From Nocardioides kongjuensis (GTDB lineage: Bacteria > Actinomycetota > Actinomycetes > Propionibacteriales > Nocardioidaceae): 64,000 nucleotides of DNA. Numbering within the stretch: position 1 is the first letter of the stretch; every line of letters starts with the position of its first letter. The DNA lies in contig NZ_JACCBF010000001.1 in assembly GCF_013409625.1 (NCBI RefSeq), positions 4,219,001-4,283,000 on the forward strand, in the 5' to 3' direction. This document shows, in pieces, positions 43,951 through 52,444 of the stretch. A program made the position numbers and the translations under genes. The notes below the pieces were generated by a model. The model made no database searches and was not told the origin of the DNA. It saw only the letters and a list, made by a program, of their open reading frames with translations.

Positions 43951-43958
43951 CGTCGGCT
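43951..43958 (+). repeat. Right 8-bp target site duplication of the IS256 element
   Basis: CGTCGGCT, identical to 42519-42526. It directly abuts the first base of the right 110-bp palindromic repeat. Confidence 0.88.
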
Positions 43959-44068
43959 TGTAACACGTTGTCTGGTGCTCTACCCGCCCCAAGACCACCT
44001 GGGACCCACTCTGTACGGGGCTGCCACAGCTGACTTGCGGCGGGTAGAGCAGCGAACTACGTGTTACA
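43959..44068. repeat. Palindromic 110-bp repeat, right copy
   Basis: Begins TGTAACACGT and ends ACGTGTTACA; same length and orientation as the left copy. The 3' flank GCGCC (44069-44073) is shared with the left copy but the 5' flank differs. Removing the IS and one target duplication puts the two copies 56 bp apart between convergent genes (MBL hydrolase and tyrosine phosphatase). Confidence 0.85.
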
Positions 44069-44121
44069 GCGCCGGCAACCCCATCGACCGCCGCCCGCCG
44101 CCCAGCGCCGAGGCGGTCGGG

Positions 44122-44880
44122 TCAGGCGTCCCGGAGCAGGTCGCGCAGCCGGCCCAGGGTGGTGTCGTCGAGACCCAGCCCGTCGCGGAGGTACGACGAC
44201 CGGTCGCCGTACAGCTCCTCGACGGCCGCCCAGGCGGCGTCGAGGTACTCCACGTCGACCACGAGCGTCGGCTCGTAGACGGCGACCAGGTCGGGTCCGC
44301 CGTGCTTCTCGATCTCGGCCTCCACCCGCGCCCGGGAGGCGGCGCTGCGGGCGTTGGTGAGCAGGTAGTCGCTCTCGATCGTGGGGTCGTCGACGCCGGC
44401 GACGTGCAGGAGCAGGGCGGCGACCCAGCCGGTGCGGTCCTTGCCCTGTGAGCAGTGGAAGAGCTGGGGACCGCCCGCGGCGAGCTGGCGGAGCACGCCG
44501 CCGAACGCCGTGCGGCAGTGCTCCTCGACGACGAAGCCGCGGTAGACCTCGTCCATCAGCGCGACCGCCTCGGCGCGGCTGGTCAGGCTGGAGAGCCGCT
44601 CGATCGGGATGCCGATGGCGTCGAAGTGGAGGTTCTCGGCGCCGGGGACCTCGGGGTCGGGGTGCACCGCGATCTCCGTGGGCGAGCGCAGGTCGATGAC
44701 CGCGGTCAGGCCGATCGCCTGCAGCGCCTCGAAGTCGTCGCCGGTCAGGCGCAGGTCGTTGGAGCGGTAGAAGACGCCGGTGCGGACCTTGCCGCCGTCG
44801 CGCGTCGCGTAGCCGGTGCCGGCCACGTCACGGAAGTTGTCGGCCGATGCCAGCCGGAGGTACTCCTGCTCTTCGCTCAC
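44122..44880 (-). CDS. Tyrosine-protein phosphatase (Y_phosphatase3 family)
   Basis: 252 aa. The Cys-loop HCSQGKDRTGW matches the HCxxGKDRT signature of PtpB-like phosphatases, and the N-terminal NFRDVAGTGY segment is also typical. GTG start at 44880. It follows the DUF1295 gene by 18 bases on the reverse strand, so it may be the last gene of the SigK operon or simply adjacent. Possible activities include phosphotyrosine, phosphoserine or phosphoinositide hydrolysis. Confidence 0.85.
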   Translation of the reverse strand: MSEEQEYLRLASADNFRDVAGTGYATRDGGKVRTGVFYRSNDLRLTGDDFEALQAIGLTAVIDLRSPTEIAVHPDPEVPGAENLHFDAIGIPIERLSSLTSRAEAVALMDEVYRGFVVEEHCRTAFGGVLRQLAAGGPQLFHCSQGKDRTGWVAALLLHVAGVDDPTIESDYLLTNARSAASRARVEAEIEKHGGPDLVAVYEPTLVVDVEYLDAAWAAVEELYGDRSSYLRDGLGLDDTTLGRLRDLLRDA

Positions 44881-44898
44881 GCAGGAAACCCTAGGGCG

Positions 44899-45705
44899 TC
44901 ACGCCCGGCGCGGGGGCCGCGGGACGAAGCGCGCGGTGCGGGCGGCGTACGCCGGGTAGCCGGGTCGCCGCATCATCGTCTGCTCGATCAGCTTCGCCCC
45001 CGTCGCCTCGCTGAGGAACCAGGTCATCGCCAGCGGGGCGACGAGCGTGGCCAGGCCGGCGACCCACCCGGACGCGAGCCCGCCGGCGAGCCACAGGCCC
45101 CACCACACGCACGCGTCGCCGAAGTAGTTCGGGTGCCGGGTCCACGCCCACAGGCCGGTGTCCAGCACCTGCGGGCGCTCCTCGCGCGGCCGGGAGCGGT
45201 ACGCCGCCAGCTGGGCGTCGCCCACGGCCTCGAAGAACAGCCCGACCGCCCAGACCACCACGCCGGCCACCACGACCGGGACCCAGCGCACGGAGAGCAC
45301 CGTGCCGACCGAGACGGGCAGCGCGATCACCGGGACGATCGCACCCTGCAGCGCGAACACCTTCCGCACGGCGCGGGCCATCCCGACCTCGGCGAGGGTG
45401 CCACCGAGCAGCTTCTCGTAGCGTGGGTCCTCGCCCCGGTGCGCCGCCGTACGACGCCCGATGTGCCAGGCCAGGCGTGCGCCCCAGAGCACGACGAGCG
45501 CGGCCAGGAGCGCGGTGCGCCACGGCGTACCCACCTCCGCCACGGCCGCGCCGGCCCCACACACCAGCGCAGCCCCGGCGAACGCGACCCCCCAGGCGAC
45601 GTCGACGACGGCCACCCGGCCCTGGCGGCGGGCGACCACTGCGGTCAGCGCCATCACGACCGCCGCGGCGGCGACGGACAGGGCGATGCTGACGACGACG
45701 CTCAT
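44899..45705 (-). CDS. DUF1295 membrane protein (steroid 5-alpha-reductase/ICMT-like)
   Basis: 268 aa integral membrane protein with about seven helices and the C-terminal family motif WTRHPNYFGDACVWWGLWL followed by EQTMMRRPGYPAYAARTARFVP. It corresponds in family and position to Rv0446c of the M. tuberculosis sigK region. ATGA overlap with the upstream methyltransferase. A role as lipid reductase or methyl-group enzyme in branched/modified fatty acid formation is inferred. Confidence 0.83.
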   Translation of the reverse strand: MSVVVSIALSVAAAAVVMALTAVVARRQGRVAVVDVAWGVAFAGAALVCGAGAAVAEVGTPWRTALLAALVVLWGARLAWHIGRRTAAHRGEDPRYEKLLGGTLAEVGMARAVRKVFALQGAIVPVIALPVSVGTVLSVRWVPVVVAGVVVWAVGLFFEAVGDAQLAAYRSRPREERPQVLDTGLWAWTRHPNYFGDACVWWGLWLAGGLASGWVAGLATLVAPLAMTWFLSEATGAKLIEQTMMRRPGYPAYAARTARFVPRPPRRA

Positions 45706-46934
45706 GCGGGCCTCCGCAGCAGCAGCTGGTCGACTCCCATCCGTCCGTCCCGGAAGGCCATCGACCCGCCGACGAGGTAGAGCCGCCAGACCCGGACCAG
45801 CTCTTCGCCGACCAGGGCGGTGATGGCGTCGAGGTTCTCCTCGAAGCGTGCCAGCCAGCCGGCGACGGTCAGCACGTAGTGCTCGCGCAGGGCCTCCACC
45901 CCGCGCAGCTCCAGCCCCGCCGCCTCGAGCAGGCCGATGGTCGCGCCGACCGGGCGCATGTGCATGTCCGGCGCGATGAACGACTCGATGAACGGACCGC
46001 CGCCGGGGTGGTTCGCGCCGCGTGACATCTGCTGCACCAGCACCCTGCCGCCGGGACGCACGGCGTCGTGCAGCACCCGTGCGTACGTCGGGTAGTTCCG
46101 CTCGCCGACGTGCTCGCCCATCTCCAGCGACGCCACCGCGTCGTGCTCGGCACCCGGCAGGGGGACGGCGTCGCGGTAGTCGCACAGCCGGATCTCGACC
46201 CGGTCGGCGACGCCCCGGCGCCGGGCCGCGGCCTCCGCGAACCGCCGCTGCTCCGCCGAGATCGTCACGCCGACCACCCGGGCGCCGAAGTGCTCCGCAG
46301 CGTGCAGCGACAGCGAGCCCCAGCCGCAGCCGACGTCGAGGAGTCGCATCCCCGGCTCCAGACCGAGCTTGCGGCACACCAGGTCCAGCTTGGCCTCCTG
46401 CGCGTCGGCCAGCGGCTGGTCGGGCGAGGAGTGGTAGCCGCAGGAGTACGCCATGGTCCGCTCGTCGAGGACCAAGGAGTAGAAGTCGGCGGTGGTGTCG
46501 TAGTGGTGGCTGATCGCGCGGCGGTCGCGGTCCTTGCTGTGCAGGCGGCCGCGCACCCTGGCCTGGGTCGCCGGCGGTGCAGGCGGCCGGCCGAGCAGGT
46601 CGAGGCCCAGCGCGGTCCGCACCGCGCCGGCCATCGCGCGCAGGGAGGGCCTACCGGGCAGGTCGCGCTCGGCAGCGACGGAGAAGGCGTGGGTGAGGGC
46701 GGCGTCGAGGTCGCCGGGCACGTCGAGCTCGCCGCTCACGTAGGCCTGGGCAGCGCCGAGCTCGCCCGGGTGCCACAGCAGCCGGCGCAGTGCGTCGGGC
46801 GAGCGCAGCTCCACGACCGGAGCGTCGACCGGGCCGGCCGTCGTGCCGTCCCAGGCGACCAGCCGCACGGGCAGGTCGCCGCCGACGAACGGGCGCAGCG
46901 CCTGCTCGAGGTCGCTCGCGACGGTCGTCGTCAT
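45702..46934 (-). CDS. Cyclopropane-fatty-acyl-phospholipid synthase family methyltransferase (second copy)
   Basis: 410 aa. The C-terminal SAM-methyltransferase has RLLDVGCGWGSLSLHAAEHFG, VGVTISAEQ and YR...EMGEHVG, preceded by HHYDTTADFYSLVLDERTMAYSCGY, the CFA-synthase signature. It transfers a methyl(ene) group to unsaturated chains of membrane phospholipids. Coupled by ATGA to the first synthase upstream and to DUF1295 downstream. Only distantly like its neighbour, so the two likely have different products. Confidence 0.88.
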   Translation of the reverse strand: MTTTVASDLEQALRPFVGGDLPVRLVAWDGTTAGPVDAPVVELRSPDALRRLLWHPGELGAAQAYVSGELDVPGDLDAALTHAFSVAAERDLPGRPSLRAMAGAVRTALGLDLLGRPPAPPATQARVRGRLHSKDRDRRAISHHYDTTADFYSLVLDERTMAYSCGYHSSPDQPLADAQEAKLDLVCRKLGLEPGMRLLDVGCGWGSLSLHAAEHFGARVVGVTISAEQRRFAEAAARRRGVADRVEIRLCDYRDAVPLPGAEHDAVASLEMGEHVGERNYPTYARVLHDAVRPGGRVLVQQMSRGANHPGGGPFIESFIAPDMHMRPVGATIGLLEAAGLELRGVEALREHYVLTVAGWLARFEENLDAITALVGEELVRVWRLYLVGGSMAFRDGRMGVDQLLLRRPA

Positions 46935-48211
46935 CGGTCCTCCTCCGGCCGGGCCAGCACCAGCTGGTGCACGTCGATGTAGTCCGCGGCGAAGCCGGCG
47001 CGGCAGTACTCCAGGTAGAAGTGCCACATCCGCACGAACGTGGGGTCGAAGCCGAGCTCGGCGACCCGCTCGTGCTGGGCGAGGAAGGCGCGGTCCCAGC
47101 GCTGCAGGGTCGGAGCGTAGTGGCGGCCCATCGCGAGGTCGTCGGTGATCCGCAGCCCCGTGTGGCGCCCGGTCACCTGCTCGATCGCGCGAACCGACGG
47201 CAGCGCGCCTCCGGGGAAGATGTACTTGGTGATGAAGGTGTGCGTCGAGCCGGTGGCGAGCATCCGGTCGTGGGGCAGCGTGATCGCCTGCAGCGCGACC
47301 CGTCCGCCGGGAGCGAGGGCGTGGTCGATGGTGCGGAAGTACGTCGGCCAGAACTCCCGTCCCACCGCCTCGATCATCTCCACCGACACGACCGCGTCGT
47401 AGGCGCCGGCGGGCTCGTCGAGCAGCGCCCGGTAGTCGCACAGGTCGACGCGCACCCGGTCGGCGAACCCGGCCACGGCGATCCGTTCGCGGGCCAGCGC
47501 CTGCTGCTCGACCGAGAGCGTGATCGACCGCACGCTCGCACCGCGGGCAGCGGCGCGGACCGCGAGCTCGCCCCAGCCGGTGCCGATCTCGAGCAGCCGG
47601 GTGCCCGGCCCGACCCCTGCCCGGTCGAGCAGCCGGTCGACCTTGCGCTGCTGGGCGGCGGCGAAGTCCTCCCACAACGCGGTCCCCAGGTCCTCGAACA
47701 GGGCGCTGGAGTAGGACATCGTCGGGTCGAGGAAGGCGGCGAACAGGTCGTTGGACAGGTCGTAGTGGTGGGCCACGTTGGCTCGCGTGTTCTCGCGCGT
47801 GCCGCGCTGGCTGCGCGGGAGGCGGGGTGACACGACCGCGCGCAACCGCTGGAGGCTGCGGGGCACCAGGTCCGCCATGTCGGCGGCCAGGACGGTCAGG
47901 AAGTCGCCGAGCACGCCGTCCCCGGGGATGCCGTCCTCGGCCCAGGCGCCGGTGAGGTACGCCTCGCCGAAGCCGATCAGCTTGTCGCGGCCGATGCGGG
48001 CGAAGAGCTCGGCCGGCCGGTGCACGACGACCGCAGGCCCGCCCAGTCCGAGCTGCTCCATCGTGCCGTCGGGCTGGTGCAGCCGCACGGTGACGTGGCG
48101 ACGGGCGACGGCCGAGCGGAACAGTCGCTCCGCGATCCGGGCGGACAGCCCGCCCTCGGGGACAGGTGCCAGTCCGGGCCAGGCGGTGGCGGGGGAGGCG
48201 GTGAGCGTCAT
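46931..48211 (-). CDS. Cyclopropane-fatty-acyl-phospholipid synthase family methyltransferase (UfaA1-like)
   Basis: 426 aa. It has KLIGFGEAYLTGAW, AHHYDLSNDLFAAFLDPTMSYSSALF, the SAM site RLLEIGTGWGELAVRAA, and ITLSVEQ, plus the C-terminal FYLEYCRAGF. It corresponds to Rv0447c (UfaA1) next to sigK in M. tuberculosis. Overlaps the FAD-DUF1365 gene start/stop by 4 bases. Probably methylates an unsaturated fatty acid as part of a stress-induced lipid modification. Confidence 0.88.
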   Translation of the reverse strand: MTLTASPATAWPGLAPVPEGGLSARIAERLFRSAVARRHVTVRLHQPDGTMEQLGLGGPAVVVHRPAELFARIGRDKLIGFGEAYLTGAWAEDGIPGDGVLGDFLTVLAADMADLVPRSLQRLRAVVSPRLPRSQRGTRENTRANVAHHYDLSNDLFAAFLDPTMSYSSALFEDLGTALWEDFAAAQQRKVDRLLDRAGVGPGTRLLEIGTGWGELAVRAAARGASVRSITLSVEQQALARERIAVAGFADRVRVDLCDYRALLDEPAGAYDAVVSVEMIEAVGREFWPTYFRTIDHALAPGGRVALQAITLPHDRMLATGSTHTFITKYIFPGGALPSVRAIEQVTGRHTGLRITDDLAMGRHYAPTLQRWDRAFLAQHERVAELGFDPTFVRMWHFYLEYCRAGFAADYIDVHQLVLARPEEDR

Positions 48212-50226
48212 CGGGGCCCTCCTTCGGGGGAGTGGTGCGGTCGGGGCTGGACGGGGAGGCGGCGTGCCCACAGCGCGACTCCGTGGGCACGGATGAGGGC
48301 CGCACCGCGCAGGCCGGCGAGGGGCAGCCGGGGCGGGGACGTCGGGGTGCCGGTCAGCGTCGCGTCGAACCGGGCGCCCTCGCCGGTGACCAGCCGGACA
48401 CCCAGGTGGAGCCGGCCGGTCGTGGGGTCGGGGGGCGGGGCGAGCACCTCGTAGTGGCCGTCGGTGCCGTGGAACGGCGAGACGTACATGGCCTTGTCGA
48501 CGACGAGGCGTCCGTCGGCGCTGGTGCGCTCCGGGTCGAGCAGGTAGGCGTGCCGGTCGCCGTAGGTGTTGTGCACCTCGACGACGGTGGCTGCGGGGTG
48601 GCCGGTCTGCGTGCCCGCGGCCCAGCACCAGTGGACCGTGATCGGGTTGAAGCAGTGCCCGAGGGCCCGGGGGTGGGTGGCCGTCAGGACCCGGCCGCCC
48701 CGCAGGTCGATCCCGTGCGCGGCGAGGAACCGGTCCACGCCCTCGCGCACCGACGAGGTGTCGCCTCCGAAGTGGTCACGCCCCAGGAACCGGCCCGGCA
48801 CGCCGTCGACCGACCCGTCGGCGGCGACCTGGTCGAGGTCGACGACGCTGAGGTGGGAGTGGTGGGTGAACGCGTTGCGCACGGGCTCGCGGCGCCGGTG
48901 GACCAGGGTCGTGGCGTACGTCGTGGCGGCCGGGCGCGGCGGGGCGAGCAGGCCCAGCCGCTCGACCGCCCGCTGCCCGGAGCGCGCACCGTCCTCGTGG
49001 AAGCCCCAGCCGTGGTAGGCACCGGCGAACACGACCCGGTCCGTGTCGATCCGGGGCAGCCGGGCCTGGGCGGCCACGGACTCCGGTGTGTAGAGCGGGT
49101 GGGCGTACTCGCGGCGCACCAGCACCGTGGCGGGGTCGACGGCGTCCTCGCCGCCCAGGGTCACCAGGTAGTGGGTGTCGGTCGGCAGGCGCTGCAGCCG
49201 GGTCAGGTCGTAGGTGACCTGCACCCGCTCCTGGGCGACCCTCGGCCGGCGGAAGTTCCACGACGCCCACGCGTCGCGGGCGCGGGGCAGCAGGCGGGTG
49301 TCGGTGTGCAGCAGGGCGGTGTTGCTCGAGTACGGGATCGCGTCGAGCACCTCCTTCTGCTCCCGGGTCGGGGCGGCGAGCATGCCGAGCGCCTGGTCCG
49401 GGTGGGTCGCGACCACCACGGCGTCGTAGGTCTCCCGGCCCTCGGGGGTGGTGATCTCGACGCCGCTCTCGGTCTCCTCGATCGCGTGGACCGGGCTCGA
49501 GGTGCGGATCCGGCCGCCCGCCGCCTCGACCGCTGCTGCGATCGCCGCGACGTAGGTCGCCGAGCCGCCGCTCACCGTGCGCCACGGCGGGGAGCCGAAC
49601 ACCGCGAGCATGCCGTGGTGCTGGAGGAAGGCGAACAGGTATGCCGCCGGGTAGTCCAGCGCCGTGTCGGGGTCGCAGGACCACACGGCCGCGACGAGCG
49701 GCTCCATGAAGTGCCGCCGGAAGTACGGCGAGAAGCCGTGGTGGTCGAGGAAGGCCGCCAGCGTCGTCAGGTCACCCTCGTCCGGGGCAGCCAGCAGCCG
49801 GCGCGCGGCCCGGTGGAAGCGCGGCACCTCGGCCAGCATCCGCAGGTACGCCGGGTTGCGTTGGTTGCCCGCCCCGGCCGGGAACAGCCCGCGCCTGCCG
49901 AGCGCGCCGGCCCACTCCAGGCCGGTCACCTCGTCGCTGGTCGACATCGACATCTCCGAGGCCTGGGTTGGTACGCCGAGCTCGTCGAGGATCCGGGTCA
50001 GCACCGGGTAGGTGCGCCGGTTGTGGACGATGAACCCGCTGTCGATGCGCAGCTCGCGACCGGTCGGGTCCGTGACGGTGTGGGTGTCGGCATGCCCGCC
50101 GAGCCGGTCGTCGGCCTCGAGCAGGGTCACGTCGGCGCCGGCGGAGGGGCGCGAGGCGAGGTAGGCAGCGGTGAGTCCGGCGACGCCGGAGCCCACCACG
50201 GCGATCCGCCGTGGAGTCGTGGTCAT
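48208..50226 (-). CDS. FAD-dependent oxidoreductase fused to DUF1365
   Basis: 672 aa. Residues 1 to about 430 are an amine-oxidase-like flavoprotein (VVGSGVAGLTAAYLA at the N-terminus, DSGFIVHNRRTYP, VVATHPDQAL, VVFAGAYHGWGFHEDG). From about residue 435 a complete DUF1365 domain follows (TTLVHRRREPVRNAFTHH, CFNPITVHWCW, VHNTYGDRHAY, KAMYVSPFH). In M. tuberculosis these are two genes, Rv0449c and Rv0448c. The fusion indicates the two activities work together. Related flavoproteins desaturate methylated fatty acids in furan-fatty-acid synthesis, a possible role here. Confidence 0.88.
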   Translation of the reverse strand: MTTTPRRIAVVGSGVAGLTAAYLASRPSAGADVTLLEADDRLGGHADTHTVTDPTGRELRIDSGFIVHNRRTYPVLTRILDELGVPTQASEMSMSTSDEVTGLEWAGALGRRGLFPAGAGNQRNPAYLRMLAEVPRFHRAARRLLAAPDEGDLTTLAAFLDHHGFSPYFRRHFMEPLVAAVWSCDPDTALDYPAAYLFAFLQHHGMLAVFGSPPWRTVSGGSATYVAAIAAAVEAAGGRIRTSSPVHAIEETESGVEITTPEGRETYDAVVVATHPDQALGMLAAPTREQKEVLDAIPYSSNTALLHTDTRLLPRARDAWASWNFRRPRVAQERVQVTYDLTRLQRLPTDTHYLVTLGGEDAVDPATVLVRREYAHPLYTPESVAAQARLPRIDTDRVVFAGAYHGWGFHEDGARSGQRAVERLGLLAPPRPAATTYATTLVHRRREPVRNAFTHHSHLSVVDLDQVAADGSVDGVPGRFLGRDHFGGDTSSVREGVDRFLAAHGIDLRGGRVLTATHPRALGHCFNPITVHWCWAAGTQTGHPAATVVEVHNTYGDRHAYLLDPERTSADGRLVVDKAMYVSPFHGTDGHYEVLAPPPDPTTGRLHLGVRLVTGEGARFDATLTGTPTSPPRLPLAGLRGAALIRAHGVALWARRLPVQPRPHHSPEGGPR

Positions 50227-50236
50227 GGCCGGTCCC

Positions 50237-51019
50237 CTAGGAGTCCAGGGTGAAGAACGCGATGGGCTGGCTGGTGGGCTGGTCGGAACCGCCGTCGGGC
50301 TCGACCGTGATCCCCACCCCGGTGGCCCGCGAGGCGTCCCCGTCCAGCAGGACCGTCGCGTCGCGGAGGTCGGGCATCAGGCCGGCTCGCTCCATCTCGC
50401 CGGCGGGGGTCTGCAGCCACAGCTCGTAGACCTTGCCGTCGGGTGCCGGCGCCATGTCCTTCGTGCGGATCACGGCGCGGCCCTCGCTGCGCGAGATCAC
50501 GATGGTGGCGGTCGACCCGTCCGGGAACCTCTTGTCGACCGACGTCGCATCGGTGGCGGCCAGGACCCGCTCGGCAGCAGTCAGCGCCGGCTCGCGGGGG
50601 TTGTCGTCGGCCCAGGGCCGCAGCAGGAGTCCCCCTGCCGCGGCCACCAGGACGAGGACCGCGGCCACCAGGAGCAGGTGGCCGGTCCGCCCCGGCCGGA
50701 GCGGCCGGAGCCGACGCCGGGCCGCGGCGAGCTCGACCGGCGCCCCCCCAGGCGCAGGCGTGCTCTGCGGCGGCAGCGGCCGGATCTGGGTGATCTCCGC
50801 CAGGACGCGGTCCCGCACGGCGGCAGGCGGCTCGACGGGCTCGGCGCTCCCGAGCACGGCCGCGGCCTCGCGCAGCCCGTCCACCTCGTCGCGGCACTCG
50901 GCGCACTGGGCCAGGTGGGCCTCGAAGGCGGCCCGCTCGTCGGGGTCGAGCGCGTCGACGGCGTACGCGCCGACCAGCGCGTGCACGTCCCAGCCGGGCG
51001 TCTGGTCGGGACCGGTCAT
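50237..51019 (-). CDS. rskA: Anti-sigma-K factor RskA-like protein
   Basis: 260 aa. The N-terminal zinc-associated anti-sigma helix region has H35..C39..C42 (HLAQCAEC), then a Pro-rich linker, one transmembrane helix (about 114-133, GHLLLVAAVLVLVAAAG) and an extracytoplasmic RskA domain with VYELWLQTPAGEMERAGLMP. It binds SigK at the membrane until proteolysis releases it. ATG overlaps the sigK stop (ATGA). Confidence 0.9.
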   Translation of the reverse strand: MTGPDQTPGWDVHALVGAYAVDALDPDERAAFEAHLAQCAECRDEVDGLREAAAVLGSAEPVEPPAAVRDRVLAEITQIRPLPPQSTPAPGGAPVELAAARRRLRPLRPGRTGHLLLVAAVLVLVAAAGGLLLRPWADDNPREPALTAAERVLAATDATSVDKRFPDGSTATIVISRSEGRAVIRTKDMAPAPDGKVYELWLQTPAGEMERAGLMPDLRDATVLLDGDASRATGVGITVEPDGGSDQPTSQPIAFFTLDS

Positions 51020-51624
51020 CGTCCTACTCCGATCGTGTCGCGCAGCCTGATCAGGCCGTCGCGGATCCTGGTCTTCGCTGTCCCGACCGGTAGGTCGAGG
51101 AGGGCGGCCACCTCGGTGTGGGTGTAGCCGCCGAAGTACGCCAGCTCGATCGCCTCGCGCTGGACGTCGGTGAGCTGGCCGAGCGCCGCGCGCACGCGGT
51201 GCGCCTCGAGCGAGGCGTGGGCGGCCTCGGCGGTCGTGTCGTGCTCGACGCCCTGGTTGCGCTGCTCCCAGGTGGCGTCGCGCCGGCTCGCGGCCTCGGC
51301 GCTGCGCACCCGGTCGACCGCCTTGCGGTGCGTGATCGTCATCAGCCACGCGAGCGCGCTGCCGCGGGCGGCGTCGTACCTGCTCGCCTGGCGCCACACC
51401 TCGAGGAACACCTCCTGGGTGACCTCCTCGGCCTGCGCCCGGTCGCGCACCACACGCAGCGCGAGGCCGTGGACGCGAGCCGCCGTGGCGTCGTACAGCG
51501 TGGCGAAGGCAGTACTGTCGCCGCGGGCGGACTGACGCAGCAGGGCGCCCAGGTCGGGACCGTGACCGCCGGCCGGCGCCCCCGGGTGGGGGGCGCCGGC
51601 CGGGTCGCCGGGGACCGGATCCAT
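51016..51624 (-). CDS. sigK: ECF RNA polymerase sigma factor SigK
   Basis: 202 aa. Region 2 is ARGDSTAFATLYD...VVRDRAQAEEVTQEVFLEVWRQ with LAWLMTITHRKAVDRVR, and region 4 is LTDVQREAIELAYFGGYTHTEVAALLDLPVGTAKTRIRDGL. The gene order with rskA and the lipid-modification genes matches the M. tuberculosis sigK locus. It likely recognises the CCATCC-N16/17-CGAA promoters upstream of the fasciclin and sulfite-oxidase-like genes, giving positive autoregulation by read-through. AAGGAT before the ATG is a plausible ribosome-binding site. Confidence 0.92.
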   Translation of the reverse strand: MDPVPGDPAGAPHPGAPAGGHGPDLGALLRQSARGDSTAFATLYDATAARVHGLALRVVRDRAQAEEVTQEVFLEVWRQASRYDAARGSALAWLMTITHRKAVDRVRSAEAASRRDATWEQRNQGVEHDTTAEAAHASLEAHRVRAALGQLTDVQREAIELAYFGGYTHTEVAALLDLPVGTAKTRIRDGLIRLRDTIGVGR

Positions 51625-51675
51625 GGTGGTGATCCTTCCGGTTTCAGCGGGTGTGCGGGAAGTGCCCGGATCGGG

Positions 51676-52356
51676 TCACTTGACCCCGGTCAGCACCTTG
51701 TCGATGACGTAGACGGTCGCGTTGGCCGTCGGGATGTTGCCGCACAGGACGTTGGCGGTGACGGTGCCGTCGGAGACGGTCATGCCGCTCTCCGCGTCGC
51801 CCTCGACGGTGAGCTTGTCGCCCGCGAGGGTCTCCTTGTCGCCGGCGACGGCGTCGGCAGCGTCGTTCTCGCCGAGGACGTGGTGGGCGAGGATCTTGTA
51901 GAGCGCGCTGTCCTGACCCTTCTCCTTGCCCTCCGTCACCAGGCCGTTCAGCTGGTCCTCGGGGATCGCGGCGAACGCGTCGTTGTAGGGCGCGAAGACG
52001 GTCAGCGCCTCGCCGCCGTTCAGCGTGTCGGCCAGGCCGTCGATGCTGGTGACGGCGGTGACCAGGGTGCTGAGCAGCGGGTTGTTGCTCGCCGCGGTGG
52101 CGACCGGGTCCTTGACCATGCCGTCGAAGGAGCCGGCGCCCGAGGTCGGGATCGCCGAGCAGCCGGGGCCGAAGGTCTGGGCGGCCGCGCCCTCGGCAGC
52201 CGGAGCGTCGCTCGTCATGTCCGAGTCGGAGCTCGACGTGGTGCCGGAGTCCTTGGCGTCGGCGTCCCCGTCGTCACCGCACGCGGCGAGCGAGACGGAC
52301 AGGGCGAGGACGGCGATGCCGGCGCCGGTGACCCGGCGGAACTTCTGGAGCTTCAT
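51676..52356 (-). CDS. Fasciclin-domain lipoprotein (MPT70/MPT83-like)
   Basis: 226 aa. Signal peptide with lipobox LAAC (Cys 26), an acidic Ser/Asp-rich linker, then one FAS1 domain (DPVATAASNNPLLSTLVTAV, LTVFAPYNDAFAAIP, YKILAHHVLG, VYVIDKVL). It has two cysteines in the mature domain (GPGCSAIP and NVLCGNIP), like MPT70/MPT83, the best known SigK targets. A canonical SigK promoter lies upstream. Surface protein, function unknown. Confidence 0.9.
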   Translation of the reverse strand: MKLQKFRRVTGAGIAVLALSVSLAACGDDGDADAKDSGTTSSSDSDMTSDAPAAEGAAAQTFGPGCSAIPTSGAGSFDGMVKDPVATAASNNPLLSTLVTAVTSIDGLADTLNGGEALTVFAPYNDAFAAIPEDQLNGLVTEGKEKGQDSALYKILAHHVLGENDAADAVAGDKETLAGDKLTVEGDAESGMTVSDGTVTANVLCGNIPTANATVYVIDKVLTGVK

Positions 52357-52399
52357 GGTGGTGCCTTCCGTGGAGGGGTGATCGGTGCCTTGTGCGGGT

Positions 52400-52427
52400 G
52401 ATTCGGAGTGGTGCCGGATCCGGATGG
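52400..52427 (-). promoter_or_regulatory. SigK-type promoter of the fasciclin gene
   Basis: On the reverse strand CCATCC (52427-52422) is followed after exactly 16 bases by CGAATC (52405-52400), 44 bases before the fasciclin ATG. This matches the mycobacterial SigK consensus CCATCC-N16/17-CGAATA. Confidence 0.8.
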
Positions 52428-52444
52428 GTGGGATCCGATGTGGC

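Noticed and set aside
42361..44068. The 110-bp repeats as the terminal repeats of a composite transposon carrying the transposase
   Set aside because: The IS has its own inverted repeats (42527 and 43950) and an exact 8-bp target duplication inside the 110-bp copies, and the copies are in direct orientation and individually palindromic.
51625..51675. A separate SigK promoter immediately upstream of sigK
   Set aside because: Only a loose CCGATCC is seen and no CGAA at the right spacing; read-through from the two upstream promoters explains expression.
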